DNA of 47,652 nt from Priapulus caudatus (taxonomy: Eukaryota; Priapulida; Priapulimorpha; Priapulimorphida; Priapulidae): positions 8,611 through 56,262 of the forward strand of contig NW_014577941.1 in the NCBI RefSeq assembly GCF_000485595.1. Reading direction: 5' to 3'. The position numbers and the translations under genes were made by a program. Positions 30,758-43,115 of this stretch are shown here, one piece after another (the first letter of the stretch is position 1; each line of letters starts with the position of its first letter). The notes under the pieces were generated by a model. That model saw only the letters and a list, made by a program, of their open reading frames with translations. It did not search any database and was not told the origin of the DNA.

Positions 30758-31024
30758 GAAGATGGGCAGTTCACGGCGCGATAGCCCGTCCGTCGTTCGA
30801 AACAGACCACATGTGAGAAATTCTATGATTTGCTTGATGTTTTCTGTTGCGTGAACACAATTTTAGTGGTCTTCTAAGCTGACGAATACGCAAAGTTGTT
30901 AGTTCAAAGGGACATATGTTCGAGTATTAGGTTCTTAATTGGCAATATCCCAAAAATTCATGATAATGGTATAAATTCGTGAACTTAGTTTAGTAAACAG
31001 GCGTAATGATTTGAGAAAGTAGTA

Positions 31025-33712
31025 ATAATGGGCGCACTATTTCGCATCACTATTTTATCAATTTTCATAAAAATAATGGTTGGATTTTTAATATCTTTGC
31101 AGCTTTTATAAGTACACAACGGTATTACATAGGACAGGAGTAACGGGGTGCTGTAAAACCTATAGTAAAAAAGCCGCGTAAGAAATTCTTACAGAAATCA
31201 GCTTTGTGGCAGTGTAGAATTGACGGGGTAATGCTATCCCCCGGGCGCGTCTATTTTTTCCGTACCGCAAATGCGCAGAGGTTGCTCTGATTGGCTGCTT
31301 TGATTTGCTCTGACGTGATGAACCTTCAAAACAAAGAGAACAAACGCCCATTTGTAAATATTTGTTTTTAGTTCATCATCAGCGCATTATAAGTAAGGTT
31401 TAAAACACAGCATTTTACTCTGATTAACTGATAGAATATATATATCACTATAATTACAATTCTTTGTGTAACTGTGTTATTTTCATCTTAATCTTAAGTT
31501 ATGAGAGGGTTGGGCTCCGTAAGACGTCTCGTAACACTTACTACTACGTAGTAACATACGAATGACCTGTTTGATGTTATAATACCCAGTAGCAAACAAT
31601 CCCTATTACATTACTAAATGGCAGTGTTCAGCGTGACCCAAACATTTTTGATAATTTTGTTATTCTTGAAAATTTGAGCATTTCTAAGCAAACAATTAAT
31701 ACTCAGGGCATTATCAATTCATACAGAACTATATAAGATTATGACTCTATAACAAAGAATAATTCAATTGCGGTTTTCCACGTACCAAAAACTATCCATT
31801 GGCTATTAATATAAGTCCACAAACATACATTGTATGTAAAAAAAAACAAAAAAAAACGGGTGACAGTTTATTTGAAACTCTAATCATATTTATCATACAA
31901 ACTAATTTGTCTGCTGTAATGTATTGCTACCTGTTTCGCTAAGAAGTACGTGAAAGCATTGGTTGATAAATGATTTATTACTTGGGAAGCATATGAAATA
32001 AACAGATTTTGTTTGCTGAAATAGTAAGCCATGGATATTGAAAGAATTATTGATAACGTGTGTCCTGAAATATACGTTTTTTGAACACTGGTAGGCCTAC
32101 ATGTCATTGGTCTACATTAATTACATCAGTTGGATGAAATAATTTGTATGAAAAGTATGCATTTAGTTGAAGGCTATAATGTCCACAACATATATGAATT
32201 TGTTTCACTTGAATTAATGAAGAGGGTAAAAATTAATGATCAGTTAATCAAATCACATATTGAATAGGGTTACATAGTTGTTTGGTTACATTATTGTATC
32301 TATCTTTACTCTAGTCTCAGTACTATAGGCCGCGGAGCTATCTTTACTCCTGCGATAGAGGCGAAGGCTACTCGTACGAGTACGTAATACCTACGTATGG
32401 TAGTAAGTGTTAACGAGACGTCTTACAGACAGAGCCCAAACCCTCTATAACTTTAGATTAAAATGAAATAACACAGTTCACAAAAGAATTGAATTATAGT
32501 GATATATATATCTATATTAATGAGTAAAAATGTGTTTTTTTAAACTATATATAATTGCCTTGATGATGAACTAAACACATTATTTACAAATAGGCGTTTG
32601 TTCTCTTGTTTTGAAGGTTTATCGCGTGCAGAGCAAATCAAAGCAGGCCAATTAGAGGCTCAGATCAGAGGAACCCTTTGCGCATTTGCGGTACGGGAAA
32701 AATAGACGCGTATACTGTATTTACTCAACCAAATTAGACATGTGAGGTATCAAAATGCACCGTTTAGTATCAGGAACACATGATGGATAGCAATATATTC
32801 AATCTTAAACAGCAGAGGAGAGACAACAAGAAAATAATTAGCTATTTGGTGTCAAAATTCTAGTTTTTAATCGAAATACATTTTGTATTGTAGCTTCAAT
32901 TAGCAGAATTATCTTCTCGTCATATAAACTCAAATAAAGCAATTCAAATATGTGATAACAACACATGGGACATGTATAGTAATATTCACACAACCTCAAC
33001 GTGTTTCTGTGCAGCAAGTAAAGCCCATAGCTTGCTCCAGAACTATCTAGTATATAAGACTTTTGGTCTTGCAAATATAACACAAAATATGTTCAAAATT
33101 AAATGCAAAAATAAAAAACTTATGCCAGAAATAAAGGCTCGGCTATTCACACACCGAGCAGCCACACACAGATACCTACACGCATGCATTGCACTACACA
33201 GTACACACTCACTCGCTCACGCACACGCCACACGCACGTCACGCACGCACCGCCACGCAGCCACACACACCACACACGCACACGCCACGCACGCAGCAAC
33301 GCACGCAGCGCACGCCACGCACACCACAGCACACACACACACACGCACAACAACACACACACACACACACGTACAGCGCACACCGCACGCACGCACGCAC
33401 CACACATCACACACGCACACGAACACACACATCACACATATTAATATTTAGTATCAATCATCAGACGGTAATCGATAGCATCGAAGCTGACTCTTTCAAC
33501 ACTAAATCGTGATGCATCGAGAATAAGCGCGCACGGGAAAATTCTCCACACTTGTTGTTATATTATGTTCGCCCTCAGGTAACATGAACTGCTATCAACG
33601 TCCATCCATGGACGCGTACCAGTATTGACGAAGAGAAACAATCCCCCCTCGCTCTTCTCTCGTCTCTCTCTCTGCTCTGCTCTTACGTGCTCTCTCTCTA
33701 CTCTCTCTCTCG

Positions 33713-33746
<34 letters not shown>

Positions 33747-36660
33747 TCTCGCTCTCTCTTCTCTGCTCTTCCTGTGCGCCCCCTTCATCTCCCTCCTCTC
33801 GTCTCGGTCTCTCGTCTCTCTTTTGCGTCCCGTCTCTTCTCATCTCATCTCTCTGCTCCCTCTCTCTCTCTCTCTCCTCCCTCTCTGCTCTGCTCGTCTC
33901 TCTCTGCTCGACCTCTTCTCTCTCTCTCTCTCCACTCTTCTCTCTCTCCTCGCGCTTGTTCGCGCTTTCACTCTGCTCTGTTTCTCTCTCTGCTCTCTCT
34001 CTCAGTCTCTCTTCTTCCCTTTTCACTCTCCCTCTCTTGCCTCCTCTTCTCCCCCTCTATCTCATTACACAAGCAGATGTATGTCGTACGACTCGCATGA
34101 GCCGACTAATTCTTTTCTGCTAGTTAATCATAAACACACACACACCACACACACACAGGTCACACACACGCACACACAACACACACGACACACACACACA
34201 ACCACACACACACACACAGCGGCACACGCACACGCACACGCACACGTACCGGTACGCACCACACGCACACGCACACGCACACGCACACGCACACGCACAC
34301 GACACGCACACGCACACGGCACACACACACCACACAGATACACACATACATACAACATCCACACAGCGCCGCGCGCGCACATACACATACACACATCAAC
34401 ACACACCACGACACATCACACACACACACACACACACGCCACACGCGCTACACACACGACACACACACACACACATACACACACACACACCACAACACGT
34501 CATTCGCCATCGTATAAAATTCCAAGCAATCGGATGCCTGCGTAAACTTAAATTGGCCGTCGCAGAATTCATAGCGCGGACACAGACAAGATAAGCGAGG
34601 TGTTTGCATAAGTACGCTAAACAGACGGAAGGTCACGCCGCACGTCTACGCATGAGCCGTAACATAGATGCGGCGAACGACGGTTGACGATAGAAGCAAA
34701 AAACACACGAACACCGCCGAATCGAAACGAGGAAACAAATCTCTCTGTCTCCGCGTTTCGAGGTTTCGATGAACATGTTTGTCCTTCCCGGAGCTCTCAG
34801 TCAATCTGTGAGTCCAGTCACAACGGCTAAATTGCCGTTTTAAGTCAGGAATGCTTATTAATATTATAAATTTAAATATTATCATATTGATAGTAATAGT
34901 TTAATTAATTACATTAATTTAAGGCAGAAGAAGAAGCAGAAGGGAAGCAGAAGGACAGAAGAAAGGAAGAAGCAGAGAAGCAGAAATGAGCAAATTGCCT
35001 GACGCGAAGCGAAAAGACTGCCCTAGATGCGAACTTAAATTACGCACATTTATGAGCCTATTAATATATTGGGGTCGATAGCAATTTCCCTGTCCGATCA
35101 TTCCAGTGCGCTCAACGAAATGGTTTTGGGCCAGGCTGTCCGATATCTCTAGAACTTTTACAATGATTTTCAAGCCAAGGACTTGTAACCGCCCTGCCAA
35201 ACATTGCTCTCAATAAATTGCGGCGCGGGACATTTGCAAAACTTCTTTTTCTGTCTTTTACAAATAACACATCATCGTTTCCCAATTGATAAGTCATGCC
35301 ACTGCTGTGGAAGCTGCAGCTAGATGCGGCTACTTCTTGAATTTTCTGTGACATTGGTTTTTAATAACTGAGCGAGGCAGTGGAATCAGGACGCTTCTCA
35401 TAATCACGAATCGCTGCTTTCGGCTGCTTTAACTACCTGTAAAATATATGAAACTTGACATATCTTAGATGTTATATTTATTTTTATTTATGGCCAATTA
35501 GTAACAAGAATTGAGGTCTAGTATCAGTATTGAAAGTAGATATTTGATTATTACTTAAAAACTGTCAGTAATAATGTCAATTATTGCCATTACAATAGTT
35601 AACTATATTGGTTATATTTGGTGCAAAGCTAGCATTTATGACACCAAAATTCAATACAAATGAATGTTGTCTCTTCATCTGCTGCTTCAGATTAAATATA
35701 TTACTATTAAACATGTGTTCCTTGATTATTAAAACGGTCATCTTTATACCTACTGGTCGAATTTGTTGAGTAATAAAACTCTTGTGATTATTTCATTTTT
35801 CTGGTACATTTATCAATGGCGGGCCATGTTGGGATGAGCGTCATAACTGAACCCATGCTACATTGAAACACAGCTGGTTACTTTATCTTTATACACATTG
35901 AATGCCATCCAGGTATCGAATTAGTATAATTGACCTGCGTTTGATTCTTTTTGTAATGACAATTAGACTAAAGATACTTGCAAATTTATCCGGCAAAAAT
36001 AGCATTTTGGCGGCCATTTTAATGTCGCCATTTGAATTTTGAAGGCACGATGAGAGACCAAAACTATTTAAATCAATTGTGTGGGTTTCTGGAACATATA
36101 TGCCATGTTGTTTACTCTACCGGCGTTATGTATGTGTACTTTTTGATTATAGCGGGTATTTGTTAAAAAGTATGAATTTTTTAGGCCACTCTCTGGCTCG
36201 CCATCTTGGAAAAATGGTCGGGCCTATGAGTGGTAAAATTCGCGGATGGTCCACTATCTGAAAAAAATCCACAATACAAAAAATCTATATGCTACACAAA
36301 AATGTGCTTTCTCTCACAAAGTGACAATACCATCGAATTGATCGGTCCTTAGACCGCCCTTGCCAGCTATTACGAGACGTACTTACGAGGACGCCGCAAT
36401 ACCGCTCTCATAGACGTTAGATTAGGATGATAAATACACCAGTTAACACAAGAATTGTAACTATAGTGATAGTAGTATCCTGTATGTCTAACTTTAATGG
36501 AGTTAAAATGGTGCTCGTGTTAACGTTATCTATCACATCGCCTAGATGGATGAACTAAAACAAATAGTCTTACCAACATTGGCGTGTTGTTCTCTGTGGT
36601 TTTGAAGGATTATCACGTCAGTCAGCAAAGTCAAAGCAGCCAATCAGAAGCAACCCTGCT
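31025..36660. repeat. 5.5-5.7 kb duplicated segment, copy B
   Basis: Colinear with 25200-30732. CA arrays at 33150-33440 and 34130-34500, CT tract at 33640-34060, inverted arms at 31222-31530, 32395-32712 and 36360-36680. Indel-rich relative to copy A. No gene supported. Confidence 0.75.
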
Positions 36661-38150
36661 CGCGCATTTTGCGCCGGTGCGCGGCAAAATAGACCGCGCC
36701 CCGCGGCGGTACGAGGAGGTGACCGCAACGTGGCCAGCACTACGTGTTAGGAATTAATGTTGAGGATTAGGGTATAGGGATCAGGCCGTTTGTGTTTATA
36801 GGGTGGTATGTGGTTAGGTTGGACTAACTGATATTTTAGTTTCTTAATTCTTTAATTTTTAATTTTAAATTTTAAATTTTACGAGGTAGTTCAGGGAGAT
36901 CAGGGTTAGGCGTTAGGGTTAGGTATTAGGGTAGGGGTTAGGGTTTTTGCTGCATGTATATCGTCCCCACAGCCATAGATTAATTTTTGTGGATAACCTG
37001 CTATTTAGATAGCGCCGGCGACACATATATATTTGTGTGAAGGTTAGTTTGCGAGTGTGTTGGACGTGAGGTTTAACGTTAGGTTTACTTTTTGAACGTC
37101 AACGTTATCAGACGTGACCCCTCCACGAGCCGGGGGATAGCAACCCCCAGAATTTAGCCAGAGCCGAAGGCAGCAGGTGAGGGATGCGCCATCTGTCGGT
37201 GGAGTTTTGATTGAGCCTTGAGGCGATTAGCGCCCATCTGTCTGCAGTTTGTTTGCACAATGGCGAGAGATAGTGATCGCTAGGGGGACGGCCTCTGATT
37301 GGCTGATTTGGTCTCTTTGATTTAACTTTTATGTATTTGTTGGCCTAATTTGTTTTATTTTAGAGTTAGGGTTTAGGGTTCGGGTTAGGATTAGGGTTAG
37401 GGGTAGGGTCTAGAGTTAGGATTTAGGGTAGGGGTTCTGGTAGGTTAGGGAATATATCTAATTTCTGCAGCTGACAATCACTAAATAGAAGCGCCATTCC
37501 GCGCGATCACTATGCTCTCCCCTGAGAGTCCTACTAATTGATATTTAGGCTCCTTGGTTGGCAAAAGCGTCGGGTCGCGGAACGTTGCTACAATAAAATA
37601 TAAATAAAGGTAATATACAACACGAAATCGTTTTAGGCTACCAAGTAGGTCTTAATGTTTCTGCTACTCTATTTCGCTGATAATCAGCCTGTGAAATGCC
37701 GGGCTCAAGGATGCTTCAGTCGTGCAACACAGCAAGTACACCGCAACACCCGGCTTATCCTATAGTTCTATAGCCCGCGTACAGTCGGCCGCCGCGAGGC
37801 TAGCGCGACAGGTGGACAGTGCAGCCGGGCAAGCGTCTGTGACAGCCGGCTGCTGCCAGCGCAGTGCACGTTTGTACTGGCGGCTATGGTACTAGAGCTA
37901 GCCCGCCCTTAGCTCCAAGAAACCGGGTCACTTAGCTTAGTGTTAGAATATCCGCCTATTGTATTGACGTTTGTCACACTAGCGGGCGGGTTTTAGCCGG
38001 CGCCCTGTGCTCGCGGTGACAAACAACGATGAAGTATGAGGAGTAGTTAAGTCACTGTCTTTTTATTCTCTTTTTTGGTTATGCTTCTCTTCTATTCATG
38101 TATATCTTGTTCAGCAGAGCTATGGGCATGCACCGTCTCCTTTGCTTGTC
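36660..38150. other. Noisy copy of 38155-39430
   Basis: Carries degraded versions of both telomere-like arrays (36745-36955 and 37360-37450), the CAATAAAATA repeat and the closing AGCCCGCCCTTAGCTCCAAG motif in the same order as the clean copy that follows directly. Confidence 0.75.
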
Positions 38151-38204
38151 AACCCTTTGCGCATTTGCGGTACGGAAAAAATAGACGCCCCCCGCGTGTA
38201 GAGG

Positions 38205-38455
38205 GAGGTGACCGCAACGTGGCAGCACTAGTGTTAGGATAATGTTAGGATTAGGGTTAGGGTCAGGGTTAGTGTTAGGGTTAGGGTTAGGGTTAGTTTT
38301 TAATTTTTAATTTTTAATTTTTAAATTTAAATTTTAAGGGTTAGGGATAGGGTTAGGGTTAGGGTTAGGATTAGGGTTAGGGTTAGGGTTTTTGCATCAT
38401 GATATCTGTATCTGTAACTGCACGCACTAACGTTATCACGTGACCTCCCTCCACG
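38205..38455 (+). mobile_element. Second type of TIR element with telomere-like arrays
   Basis: Inverted ends of the form AGGGAGGTGACC (left) and GTGACCTCCCT (right) enclose two TTAGGG-type arrays (38236-38305 and 38335-38393) split by a (TTTTTAA)n spacer. It interrupts the sequence AAAAAATAGACG/CGCCCGGGGGATAGC, which is continuous at 31222-31268 on the opposite strand, so an uninterrupted site exists in this window. Confidence 0.65.
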
Positions 38456-38569
38456 CCCGGGGGATAGCAACACCCAGAATTGAGCCAGAGCGAGAGCGCC
38501 ATCTGTCGTGGAGTTTGATTGAGCCTATGAGCGAGAGCGCCATCTGTCGTGCAGTTTGTTTTTGCACAA

Positions 38570-38814
38570 GGGAGAGATAGTGATCCGCTAGGGGACGGCT
38601 CTGATTGGCTGATTTGGTCTCTTATTTAATTTTATTATTTTTGGCTAATTTTGTTTTATTTTAGAATTAGGGTTAGGGTTAGGGTTAGGATTAGGGTTAG
38701 GGGTAGGGTTAGAGTTAGGATTAGGGTTAGGGTTATGGTTAGGGTTAGGGATAACTAATTTCTGCAGCTACAATACACTAATAAAGCGCCATCTCGCGGA
38801 TCACTATCTCTCCC
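38570..38814 (+). mobile_element. TIR element with internal telomere-like array, copy 2
   Basis: The ends GGGAGAGATAGTGATCCGC and its reverse complement enclose a (TTAGGG)n array at 38672-38755. It is an inverted relative of 13903-14153, with the shared inner sequences CTGATTGGCTGATTTGGTCT and TTTTGTTTTATTTTAGAATT. Confidence 0.75.
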
Positions 38815-38870
38815 CTGAGACCTACTAATTATATTTAGCTCCTTGGTTGGCAAAAGCGTTCGCCGGCGGA

Positions 38871-39000
38871 ACGTCTCAATAAAATAAAATAAAGGTAAAT
38901 AAACACGAAATGTATTTACTACCAAAGTCTTAATGTTTCTCTACTCTATTTCGCCTATAATCACCTGTAAATGCCGGTCAAATGCTCATCTGCAACACAC
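38871..39000 (+). repeat. Dispersed repeat, TTTCAATAAAA family (variant)
   Basis: Shares AAAGTCTTAATGTTTCT and AAATGCTCATCTGCAAC with 12206-12350. Confidence 0.65.
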
Positions 39001-39098
39001 AAGTACACCGCACGCCTGCCCTGTGCACAAGCAACATGAATAAGAGCTCTGTAAATGCCGGTCAAATGCTCATCTGCAACACACAAGTACACCGCACA
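38965..39098. repeat. 84-bp direct tandem duplication
   Basis: CTGTAAATGCCGGTCAAATG followed by CTCATCTGCAACACAC occurs at 38965 and 39049 with no differences over about 49 bp. Frames across it show a repeated peptide that is not a gene product. Confidence 0.8.
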
Positions 39099-39111
39099 CC
39101 CGCCCTTATCT

Positions 39112-39203
39112 CTAGTTCTATAGCCCGCGTACAGTGACCGCCGCAGGCAGCCGTAGTGACAGCCGCTGCCTGCAGCAGTCACTGTACGCGGGCTATAGTA
39201 CTA
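39112..39203. repeat. Long stem-loop, 27-bp arms
   Basis: CTAGTTCTATAGCCCGCG and the bases after it pair with 39177-39203 with one mismatch in 27. An inner pair (GCAGGCAGC/GCTGCCTGC) extends the stem. Confidence 0.75.
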
Positions 39204-39321
39204 GAGCTAGCCCGCCCTTAGCTCCAAGAAACGGTATTGCTAGGGTTAGAATACCCCTATTGTATTGACGTTAGTCACACAGCCTGGTCGGGTTAGCCCG
39301 CCCTGTGCTGCGTGCACAAAC

Positions 39322-39392
39322 AACATGAATAAGAGAGTTATGTTAGTCATGTCTTTTATGCTCTTTTATTGTTATGCTCTCTTATTCATGTT
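39322..39392. repeat. 16-bp inverted repeat
   Basis: AACATGAATAAGAGAG at 39322-39337 pairs exactly with 39377-39392 across a 39-nt T-rich loop. Confidence 0.65.
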
Positions 39393-39430
39393 ATTCTTGT
39401 TCAGCAGAGCTATGGGCAGCACGCTCCTTG

Positions 39431-40345
39431 GGCAACACTGTTACTACACTGTAGTGTACAGCTGTAAACCACAGTGCTGTAAACAAACACATCTTTCCCG
39501 CAGCGTGGTAAAAATCGGATCCTCCAATACTATAGCGTATCCATCCGAGCTGAAGCATCCGGGCACTTTTAGAATGAATTGATTTGAAGTTTGATTTGTA
39601 GTTGGTTGATTCGGAAAGTGTAGTGAATAGATTGCAAGCCCTATTAATTCATTCGAAGTTTCCTGAATAGTTTTGCACACTGACCGGAAACAACAGAGTG
39701 GGCGGCAAATTGTAAACGTTAGTAAGTGATTTCAGAGGTCTTGAATAGATTGGAAGTTGCATAAAGTGATTGTTAAATTAGCTCTTTGATTGTAAACATT
39801 TATATATGTTTTGAAAGCTGTATGATTAATTTGTAATTTAAGCTATGTCGTTTGTCACCTAATAATTCTGAAACCAACGGTTAGATTCGCATTTCTGGTG
39901 ATTAATGTTAAAAGTAATAAATTAATTTCAAACTTAGTGAACTGATTCGTTATTCTGTAAATTAATTTAAAACTTATAATTTCAATTGTTAGGGTGATGA
40001 AGCAAGATTTGAACATTTGTGAGTTTATGTAACATGTTATCAATTAAATTGCAAGTTAGTAAATTGGTTTGTTGTTTTGAAAATAAATTGTACGTTTAGA
40101 AAATACATTTTTACAATGATGTGAAGGAATTTGTATATCAGGCAATTATTTTGGAAAGTTGTGAATTAATTTGCAAGTTAATAAATTGATTTGTTATTCT
40201 GTGAATTGATTTTAAATTTTGAATTTAAATTTTTCGAACAATATAAAGTAATTTGTATTTTTATTAATTAATTTGAAATGTTTTAAATTGATTTAAAATT
40301 GTGTATTTGAAATGTTTGAAAATTATTTTTGAAGGGGATGGCTTG
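39431..40345 (-). repeat. 0.9 kb element, copy 2 of an inverted pair
   Basis: Reverse-complement counterpart of 15610-16497, including the AATTNATTT-rich half and the more complex end near 39440-39680. Both copies are clean, unlike the sequence between them. Confidence 0.7.
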
Positions 40346-41365
40346 CGATAGAAATTACCCGCGCGCACAATTTATACATATAGGTGGTTGCGCCTACACG
40401 CGTTAGTCAGCTGGCTAGCTGCCCAAGTTCGAGCAAGTCGCGTGTGCGCCTTAGACCACGTATGTTTAGATCATTGCGGTTGACAACGCGGCGTGGATTT
40501 AGGTGTCACGCGTATATATGTCAACCGATAAGACTACGAGTCGCGCATAGACAGGGTGTGCCCTACCCGTATGCATTCCCATGGAAACATATACGAATGG
40601 GTTGGCCTTGTGCCCCGGAGTGGGTTGCAATGCAAACAGCCGCGTTGACTCAGATACGCGTATTAGTATATACACGTCACACGCTTTAATTAGTTTGCGC
40701 GTGTGATAATGATATGTGTGTTGATATTAATCACTACATATGATGTTGTATACATGCATCTATATATATAATAGATATGAGACAATGAAGTATGATACAT
40801 TGTACTTACATGGCCTGCGTAACTGCGTATAATGCACGTGCCACTCGGACCATATCGTTTTCGGCCCATACTGATTCGGCCCATACAGACTCGTCCCATA
40901 GCAGAGTCGGTCTATATTATATACTTGCAAGATAATCGGCCCAGAAATAAAAGATACGTGTTAATGCATGATTGATAGAGGATTAAATAGACGATAAAAC
41001 ATATTGAACTTATTTTGAACCATTTATTTGAATCCTATGCGACCTCGCCATTTCACCGTTCGGCATTCGCCGCTCATGCTCCGTTACTCATGCTCATGCT
41101 CATGCATCCGCTACGCTACGCTAGCAGTGGCTCCAATGCAGCCAGTCGATATGAAAACTCAACTGGGCTGACACCATGCAGTAGCTGGTTAATTTTGGTT
41201 AGACAACCGTACATGCCTAATTCCCTAACCCTGATGAAAGATCCAATTAACGTAGCAGGAGCCACTTCGCTCATAATAATATGCGCTGAGATTGATAGAA
41301 AGCGTTAATGTATCATTGTATGTAGCGTAAATCTTTGCACCATTACATTATGAATTTTTGATTAA
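40346..41365. other. No gene recognised
   Basis: A 101-codon frame at 40384-40689 has no recognisable domain and an Arg/Pro-rich composition. TCGGCCCATA-like motifs recur at 40860-40925. Confidence 0.4.
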
Positions 41366-41368
41366 CAG

Positions 41369-42112
41369 GGGCCGGTTTCACGAAGCGTACTTAAGTATTG
41401 AATCGTGATTAAATCACTAATCATGATTAACTTCTCGTACTTAAATTGAAGTAACTGTTTCACGAAGCTAAATTAACTTTAATCATGATTAACTTCTCGT
41501 ACTTAAATTGAAGTAACTGTTTCACGAAGCGTAATTAACTTTAATCATGATTAAATTAATTACAATATTTAATTCTACTCTGGAGCATGATTAAATCCAC
41601 TAATCATAATTAGTTGCTATAGTACTAGAAGTAGTATGTAGGTAGTACTATAGTATATTAAGTATGCTGCAGATTTTACAATTGAAAATTTTACTTCAAT
41701 TTTTTCCCAAGGAATTTTAAATTATCTAAGATGTGCTGTACTACTTCAGTCATTATAGTTACAAATGAATTCCTTTTCATGTACCGAACTTGCAGATATT
41801 TTTGCCCTATTGGTCCGCCATATTGAATACAGTGTAACTTGTTTTGGACTGGTACTCGCTCCCACCTCGATTACTCGATTCCCATCGAGTAACTAAGCCG
41901 AGAGGGGAGCGAGTACCAGTCTATTCAATGATTTCATGTTGAAGTCGGCTAATTATGTGATTAGTTAAATATGTACTTAAATCGCTTTGTGAAGTATAAT
42001 TAACAAGATTAACAGATTTTTAAGTATGATTAACTAATCATAATTACGGGAAGTTAAGTATGATTAGTGATTTAATCATACTTAAGTTAAGTACGCTTCG
42101 TGAAACCGGCCC
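41369..42112. mobile_element. TIR element starting GGGCCGGTTTCACGAAGCG
   Basis: GGGCCGGTTTCACGAAGCG and its exact reverse complement end the element; the arms continue with TACTTAAG-type motifs, and CAG flanks both sides (41366-41368 and 42113-42115) as a possible 3-bp target duplication. GTTTCACGAAGC recurs twice inside the left part. A 3-bp duplication would fit PIF/Harbinger-type elements, but no transposase is present. Confidence 0.65.
41847..41921. repeat. 17-bp stem-loop within the TIR element
   Basis: GACTGGTACTCGCTCCC pairs exactly with 41905-41921; an inner pair TTACTCGAT/ATCGAGTAA sits in the loop. May be a nested smaller element. Confidence 0.7.
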
Positions 42113-42229
42113 CAGGTATTTGTGTCGTTTTAATTTCTGTGTTTTACTATTAGTAATAGCAAAATCAGATAATTTATGAGGATGCGATTAATTTATGAGT
42201 ATACAGTATCAGACGTCACATATAATATG

Positions 42230-43115
42230 CAAGGGTAGAAATTAACTTTTGAACAAGGGAGAGTCTAACGGACTCCCTATAGCTGCCCTCAAAAAGAGGA
42301 GAGGAAGTCCGCAGTCTGAAGTTCAAAATTGAATATATTAACAATAACGTGCTTATTTTGAAAATTTAATATTTAAATAAGTGATATTTTTATATGTTAG
42401 TACACAAGTAACCCAAAACCTTTTTTAAAAACCATAACAATGTGAAATAAATTTTTTAAAAGCCAATGGGTCTGAAAACATAGACGAAACTACTAACATA
42501 AACAATATAAGCATAGTATAAAATCACGCTATTCGTGTATAATATTGCAGCATATTCTATCCCTGAAAACTAGCAACTATAGGCCTATATGTGTCCATTT
42601 TACTTAAAGCTGCTGTAGGCAGCCTGTGCCAGTGCCTATGTACAGCTAGGCCGTGAATTTTCCACCATAGGAACATAGGACCACAGGACCGTGATAGGAC
42701 GGGGGAGCTACCGGGAAGGGTTTTATTTTCGTTCTCCCCTCCCAAGCGCCTGCCACCCCTACGAAGTTATAAACATGCTCCACACACGTCGTCACTCCTA
42801 TCCACGTGGATGATAACATACATGAAACAATCGGACCAACAACGTACGCACTAGCGGCAAGCGCTGGCTATCTGTAACAGCCGCTGTTGATCACAAGTTT
42901 GGACGTTGCAGGACATTTGCGGTGCATGTCTGCCAAATTTTCTTGAGACATTTGCTGAAAAAATACGGTAATTCCGCGAGGCCGTGGTCTGGAACCGAAC
43001 TAGTTAGTATAGCAGAATTTTCAAGTCACACGGACTCTTGCATATGTCAAATTAGGAAGTCCGGCAGTAAATCAGGGAGTATTTGACTCCGGACTCCCTT
43101 TAATTTCGCACCCTG
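42230..43115. mobile_element. hAT-like non-autonomous element
   Basis: Left end CAAGGGTAGAAATTAACTTT and right end TTAATTTCGCACCCTG are imperfect inverted repeats of the CAGGG-type seen in hAT elements. GGGAGTCCG/CGGACTCCC motifs lie just inside both ends. No clear 8-bp target duplication and no transposase. Confidence 0.5.

Noticed and set aside
40384-40689. 101-codon plus-strand frame
   Set aside because: Arg/Pro/Ser-rich without any recognisable motif; overlapping frames are equally plausible.
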